A stretch of DNA of 9,015 nt from Deltaproteobacteria bacterium. GTDB taxonomy: Bacteria; Desulfobacterota; Desulfobulbia; Desulfobulbales; Desulfobulbaceae. Below the pieces are notes generated by a model. The model was not told the DNA's origin, searched no databases, and saw nothing but the letters and a program-made list of their open reading frames with translations. The position numbers were made by a program, and so were the translations under genes. The stretch is from assembly GCA_013151365.1 (NCBI GenBank), contig JAADIK010000147.1, positions 1-9,015 of the forward strand. Reading direction: 5' to 3'. This document shows positions 5,577 through 9,015 of this stretch, piece after piece (position 1 is the first letter of the stretch; each line of letters opens with the position of its first letter).

Positions 5577-8060
5577 ATGAAAATGCACAATAACGATAAA
5601 TACGATTTCAAGGCCATCGAGGCCAAGTGGCAAAAGCGCTGGTTGGACGAACAACCATACCGGGTGACGCCGGACCCGGACCGGGAAAAATACTATGTAC
5701 TCGAGATGTTCCCCTACCCTTCCGGCCGGATTCACATGGGTCATGTCCGCAACTACAGTATCGGCGATGTCATCGCCCGCTACAAACGAATGCAGGGGTT
5801 CAACGTCATTCATCCCATGGGCTGGGACGCCTTCGGACTGCCGGCGGAAAACGCGGCCCTGAAACACGGGATTCACCCCGCCCGCTGGACCTACGACAAC
5901 ATTGCCTACATGCGTGAACAGCTCCGGGCCATGGGCCTGAGCTACGACTGGGACCGGGAACTGGCGACCTGTGATCCGGACTATTACCGCTGGGAGCAAC
6001 TCATTTTCCTGAAAATGATGGAAAAGGGGTTGGTCTACCGCAAGGAAACCACTGTCAACTGGTGTGACTCCTGCCAGACCGTCCTGGCCCGCGAACAGGT
6101 TATCGACGGCTGCTGCTGGCGTTGCGACCAGCAGGTCGTGCCGCGCACCATGCACGGCTGGTTCTTCAAGATTACCGCCTATGCCGATGAACTGCTCGAC
6201 GGTCTCGAAACGCTGACCGGCTGGCCGGAAAAAGTCGTCACCATGCAGCGCAACTGGATCGGCAGGAGCCAGGGGCTGGCCTGCGATTTCCGGATCGAGA
6301 ACCACGACCAGGTCCTGACCATCTTCACCACCCGGCCCGATACCATTTTCGGTGTCACCTTCATGTCGGTCGCCGTTGAACATCCCCTGATCGAGCAGCT
6401 CATCAGCGGCACCGAACACGAAGACCGGGTCCGTGATTTTATCCGTAAGGCCCTGGTTGAAAAACAACGGCAGGCCCTGGACGCGGAACCGGAAAAACAC
6501 GGCGTCTTTACCGGCGCCTACTGCCTCAACCCCTTTAACGGCGAACGGATCCCTATTTTCGTGGCCGACTTCGTTCTCATGGAATACGGTACCGGCGCGG
6601 TCATGGCCGTTCCCGCCCATGACCGGCGCGACTTTGATTTCGCCCGCAAGTATGACCTGCCCATCCGGGTCGTCGTCCAGCCGGCCGACCGGGAAACAAC
6701 GGATACCGCCCCGGCAGAGGCCTACGTCGAACCCGGTCTCCTGGTCGATTCCGGACCGTTCAGCGGCATGGACTCGCAAGCAGCCAAAGAGGCGATTATC
6801 GCCCATGCCGAGCAGCATGGCTTCGGCAAGGCACGGACCACCTACCGGCTGCGGGACTGGGGCATCTCCAGGCAACGTTACTGGGGAACGCCGATTCCGG
6901 TCATCCACTGTCAACGATGCGGCATCGTGCCGGTACCGGAAAAAGACCTGCCGGTCGTTCTGCCCGGCACGGACACCCCGGACGGCAGCCATGCCCCCCT
7001 GCACCGGCAGGAAGAATTTTATGCGACCACCTGCCCTGAATGCGGTGAGGCGGCGAGACGTGAAACAGATACCATGGACACCTTTGTCGAGTCCTCATGG
7101 TACTTTGCCCGCTACACCTCTCCCCGCTCCACCACCACCCCGATTGACCGGGAGGCGGCCGGCTACTGGCTGCCCGTGGACCAGTACATCGGCGGGGTGG
7201 AGCATGCCATTCTCCACCTGCTCTATTCGCGTTTTTTTACCAGGGTCCTGCGGGACCTCGGCTACCTGGCCATCGACGAACCGTTTGCCAACCTGCTGAC
7301 CCAAGGCATGGTCATCAAGGACGGAGCCAAGATGTCCAAATCAAAGGGCAATGTCGTTGATCCGAATGACCTGATCAACACCTACGGCGCCGATACGGTC
7401 AGGCTCTTCTCCCTGTTCGCGGCCCCCCCGGAACGTGACCTGGAATGGAACGCGCAGGGAGTCGACGGGGCCTCCAGGTTCCTGAACAAGGTCAACCGGC
7501 TCATCAGGAGCAACCTCGACTGTTTCGGCAGCGCCCCCTTGGATGCAGATACCATGAATCCTCCCAGCCGGCTGCTGCATCGCCGGACCCATCAGACCAT
7601 CAAACGGGTGAGCGACAATATTGAAAAAAATTTCCACTTCAACACCGCCATCAGCGCGGTCATGGAACTGGTCAACCAGGCGACGACCCTGACGGCCGAG
7701 AGCCGGAAAGAGCTGCAGCCGGGGGTCCTGCGCCCATGCCTTGAAACCGTCCTCCTGCTCCTCTTTCCCATGGTCCCCCATTTCTGCGAGGAGTTATGGG
7801 AGCTCACCGGTCACGATCAGTCAATGGATCACGCCGCCTGGCCGGGCTTTGATCCGGAAGCGGCCAGGGAGGATGAACTGACCGTCGTGGTCCAGGTCAA
7901 CGGCAAGGTCCGTTCGCGGCTTACGGTTGCCGCCGATATCGATAACGAGCTTCTCCGGCAACAGGCGCTGGCAGACGAACGGGTTCGCCATTTCATGGCC
8001 GGCAAGCAGGCAAAAAAAATCATTGTGGTTCAAGGGAAACTTGTTAATATCGTAATCTAA
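5577..8060 (+). CDS. leuS: Leucine--tRNA ligase, bacterial type
   Basis: Charges tRNA-Leu with leucine in the cytosol. At 827 residues it is slightly shorter than many bacterial forms but complete. The class I signatures are HMGH (53-56) in PYPSGRIHMGH and KMSKS (585-589). A first zinc-type cysteine set is at C163/C166/C180/C183, and a second at C445/C448/C486/C489. The editing domain (about 230-425) has TTRPDTIFG (251-259) and AVPAHDRRD (344-352), so proofreading is expected to work. The anticodon-binding helices follow KMSKS and the C-terminal domain ends with VQVNGKVRSRL and IIVVQGKLVNIVI. Only 4 bases separate it from the dnaB stop, and the likely ribosome contact (GATGAG) lies in the last dnaB codons, so the two are probably translationally coupled. 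An ATG two codons later is an alternative start. Confidence 0.97.
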   Translation: MKMHNNDKYDFKAIEAKWQKRWLDEQPYRVTPDPDREKYYVLEMFPYPSGRIHMGHVRNYSIGDVIARYKRMQGFNVIHPMGWDAFGLPAENAALKHGIHPARWTYDNIAYMREQLRAMGLSYDWDRELATCDPDYYRWEQLIFLKMMEKGLVYRKETTVNWCDSCQTVLAREQVIDGCCWRCDQQVVPRTMHGWFFKITAYADELLDGLETLTGWPEKVVTMQRNWIGRSQGLACDFRIENHDQVLTIFTTRPDTIFGVTFMSVAVEHPLIEQLISGTEHEDRVRDFIRKALVEKQRQALDAEPEKHGVFTGAYCLNPFNGERIPIFVADFVLMEYGTGAVMAVPAHDRRDFDFARKYDLPIRVVVQPADRETTDTAPAEAYVEPGLLVDSGPFSGMDSQAAKEAIIAHAEQHGFGKARTTYRLRDWGISRQRYWGTPIPVIHCQRCGIVPVPEKDLPVVLPGTDTPDGSHAPLHRQEEFYATTCPECGEAARRETDTMDTFVESSWYFARYTSPRSTTTPIDREAAGYWLPVDQYIGGVEHAILHLLYSRFFTRVLRDLGYLAIDEPFANLLTQGMVIKDGAKMSKSKGNVVDPNDLINTYGADTVRLFSLFAAPPERDLEWNAQGVDGASRFLNKVNRLIRSNLDCFGSAPLDADTMNPPSRLLHRRTHQTIKRVSDNIEKNFHFNTAISAVMELVNQATTLTAESRKELQPGVLRPCLETVLLLLFPMVPHFCEELWELTGHDQSMDHAAWPGFDPEAAREDELTVVVQVNGKVRSRLTVAADIDNELLRQQALADERVRHFMAGKQAKKIIVVQGKLVNIVI

Positions 8061-8110
8061 TGTGCATCTTATGGCAGTTGTTCGAGTGAAATAAAAAAAG
8101 GAGCCCAACG

Positions 8111-8665
8111 GTGAGATTGCTGAATCACAAGGTGTTGATACTCTTCCTCCTTACTGCATTCCTGGGCGGCTGTGGTTACTATTTCCCTCAGGTGTATAAC
8201 GGTCCGTCCCGGACGATTTATATGCCGAACTGGAAAAACCGGACCAGTGAACTGGATCTTAATGCCAAAATCTACCAGTCACTCTCCAGGTGGTTCCAGA
8301 AATCAAAATCATTGCACATGACCAAGAACAGGAATGCGGCCGACCTTATCCTGGCCGGAGAAATCATGTATATTGACCTGCCCAGCATATCCTGGAGCGG
8401 TAACGCCCGCACCACCGAAGTCAGGGTAAGACTTGGGGTGCGCTATATCCTGAAGGACCTGAAATCCGGAGATGTTCTCTGGGAAGTACCGAATGAGCTG
8501 TGGACCGAAAACTATTCCACCGAGGGCGGCTCAGCCGTCATCGCCGATAGAGAGCGAGAGGCACTGAAGAAGATTATCAGCGATTTATCGGAGCAGGTCT
8601 ACCTCGGCACCTTGAATAAACTGCGCGCGAAGGACATAAAAGCAAAGGCCCCGGCCGGCAGATAG
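8111..8665 (+). CDS. lptE: LPS-assembly lipoprotein LptE
   Basis: LptE plugs the LptD beta-barrel in the outer membrane and is needed for lipopolysaccharide delivery to the cell surface. The 184-residue product has a lipoprotein signal: basic MRLLNHK, a hydrophobic stretch, then lipobox LGGC with the acylated cysteine at 21, followed by GYY. The LptE fold signs are VRLGVRYILKDLKSGDVLWE (106-125) and a C-terminal helix (about 148-172), and its place right after leuS matches the leuS-lptE order known from E. coli. The start is GTG, supported by AAGGAG at 8098-8103, seven bases upstream. The gap from leuS is 50 bases, so co-transcription is likely. No holA gene, which follows lptE in E. coli, is seen in the remaining 350 bases. 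Confidence 0.88.
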   Translation: MRLLNHKVLILFLLTAFLGGCGYYFPQVYNGPSRTIYMPNWKNRTSELDLNAKIYQSLSRWFQKSKSLHMTKNRNAADLILAGEIMYIDLPSISWSGNARTTEVRVRLGVRYILKDLKSGDVLWEVPNELWTENYSTEGGSAVIADREREALKKIISDLSEQVYLGTLNKLRAKDIKAKAPAGR

Positions 8666-8682
8666 CAGATAGTGTCCGGCCG
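8652..8682 (+). terminator. GC-rich stem spanning the lptE stop codon, weak terminator candidate
   Basis: CGGCCGG (8652-8658) and CCGGCCG (8676-8682) are exact inverted repeats around a 17-base loop that contains the lptE stop and two head-to-tail copies of CAGATAG (8659-8672). No T-run follows, so it is not a standard intrinsic terminator. Each arm is nearly self-complementary, so other pairings are possible. Confidence 0.3.
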
Positions 8683-8860
8683 ACAACAACGAACCGACCG
8701 GTCAAGAGATGACAATTGCCTGCACCTGCCCGGCCCAAATAAAATCAGACGTCGTATTTGAAGCAATAACCACTCCTGTATTAGAAAAATTCCTATCCTA
8801 TAATAAAACCCTCAATGAACCAAGGGCGATACCCGCAACCCAAATCAACTTCCAGCTTAT

Positions 8861-8904
8861 CTGTTTCCACTGTTTCCAGGCTGTTAGGCTGTAGGCTGTT
8901 AGGG
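8861..8904. repeat. Short tandem repeats downstream of lptE
   Basis: Two exact copies of CTGTTTCCA stand head to tail (8861-8869, 8870-8878). They are followed by AGG-CTGTT, AGG-CTGT, AGG-CTGTT, AGGG (8878-8904), a 7-8 base unit repeated about three times. They directly precede the dispersed repeat element and may have arisen by slippage. Confidence 0.8.
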
Positions 8905-8924
8905 TAGGACTAACACCTGAATCT

Positions 8925-9015
8925 GTGAGCGTTCGAGAACGGTGCAGATGCAAGGCGGCAACGAGGTTGATTATCCTGGTGTGATATCAACGAGTTGCCA
9001 ACGCAGCAGATGCGC
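8925..9015 (+). repeat. Structured dispersed repeat element, cut by the window end
   Basis: The first 25 bases (8925-8949) recur in inverted orientation at 1525-1549 with two differences. The part after it folds into a nested hairpin: GGCAAC (8957-8962) pairs with GTTGCC (8994-8999), and inside it GTTGAT (8966-8971) pairs with ATCAAC (8986-8991), leaving a 14-base loop and a small GAG/GA internal loop. GCAGATGC occurs on both sides of the hairpin (8944-8951 and 9006-9013), and CAACGAG is repeated at 8959-8965 and 8988-8994. No transposase or coding frame is visible in it. The right boundary lies outside the window. Confidence 0.6.

Larger units (their letters stand above)
8666..9015. other. 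350-base stretch without a convincing gene
   Basis: After lptE the base composition changes: 8735-8820 is AT-rich, unlike the preceding genes. A perfect TATAAT occurs at 8799-8804, but no -35 box or TG extension stands at a fitting distance, so it is not called a promoter. Short tandem repeats follow (8861-8904) and then a structured repeat element (8925 to the window end). An open frame of 61 codons at 8709-8894 lacks a good ribosome binding site and ends inside the tandem repeats. Confidence 0.7.

Noticed and set aside
5466..7004. 512-codon minus-strand open frame
   Set aside because: It lies opposite dnaB's end and leuS, both certain genes. Long antisense frames are common in GC-rich coding DNA, and its translation (rich in Gly/Asp/Val/His) has no family features.
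8799..8804. Perfect TATAAT as a promoter
   Set aside because: No -35 box or extended TG at a suitable distance, and the stretch is AT-rich, so a chance match is likely.
8709..8894. 61-codon open frame after lptE
   Set aside because: No well-placed ribosome binding site, no recognisable family, AT-rich composition and an end lying in slippage-type tandem repeats.
8925..9015. CRISPR array at the window end
   Set aside because: The repeated pieces are short, irregularly spaced and form nested inverted repeats; there are no regular spacers and no cas genes.

Overview
The window is a stretch of ordinary bacterial chromosome. Gene order is a TPR/MshEN-type protein, then rpsF-rpsR-(DUF2232 membrane protein)-rplI, then dnaB-leuS-lptE, all on the + strand. 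The DUF2232 gene between rpsR and rplI, dnaB following rplI, and an LptE lipoprotein after leuS point to a diderm with lipopolysaccharide. Protein style and moderately high GC content fit Desulfobacterota (Desulfobulbales-like 'deltaproteobacteria'). This placement is inference from gene order and sequence style, not from a search.

Layout. Positions 52-1443 encode a 463-residue protein with an N-terminal TPR and a C-terminal MshEN/GspE-N type region but no ATPase. A 262-base gap (1444-1705) holds a GC-rich structured part that includes a 25-base dispersed repeat, then a sigma70-type promoter and a structured leader for rpsF. Positions 1706-3941 are the small ribosomal-protein operon: uS6 with an unusual repeated acidic tail, uS18 of the zinc-binding type, an eight-helix DUF2232 protein, and bL9. 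A 221-base gap (3942-4162) is rich in inverted repeats: a short hairpin, a perfect 24-base palindrome, and two hairpins in the dnaB leader, one of which competes with an alternative stem. Positions 4163-8060 encode the replicative helicase DnaB and leucyl-tRNA synthetase, separated by only 4 bases. Positions 8111-8665 encode the LptE lipoprotein. The last 350 bases carry no convincing gene. They hold an AT-rich stretch, short tandem repeats and a structured repeat element that runs off the window and shares its 25-base core, in inverted orientation, with the 1444-1705 gap.

How the genes work together. The cluster serves growth: ribosome assembly (uS6, uS18, bL9), replication fork unwinding (DnaB), leucine charging (LeuS) and outer-membrane LPS assembly (LptE). 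The first gene stands apart and may link c-di-GMP or type IV pilus/type II secretion biology to protein-protein contacts, but its function is unknown.

I did not find a defence system, mobile element with its own genes, CRISPR array or other clearly new multi-gene system. The points most worth a second look are the inverted dispersed repeat, the dnaB leader with competing stems and no ribosome binding site, the repeat-built tail of uS6, and the tandem MshEN-like protein without an ATPase.
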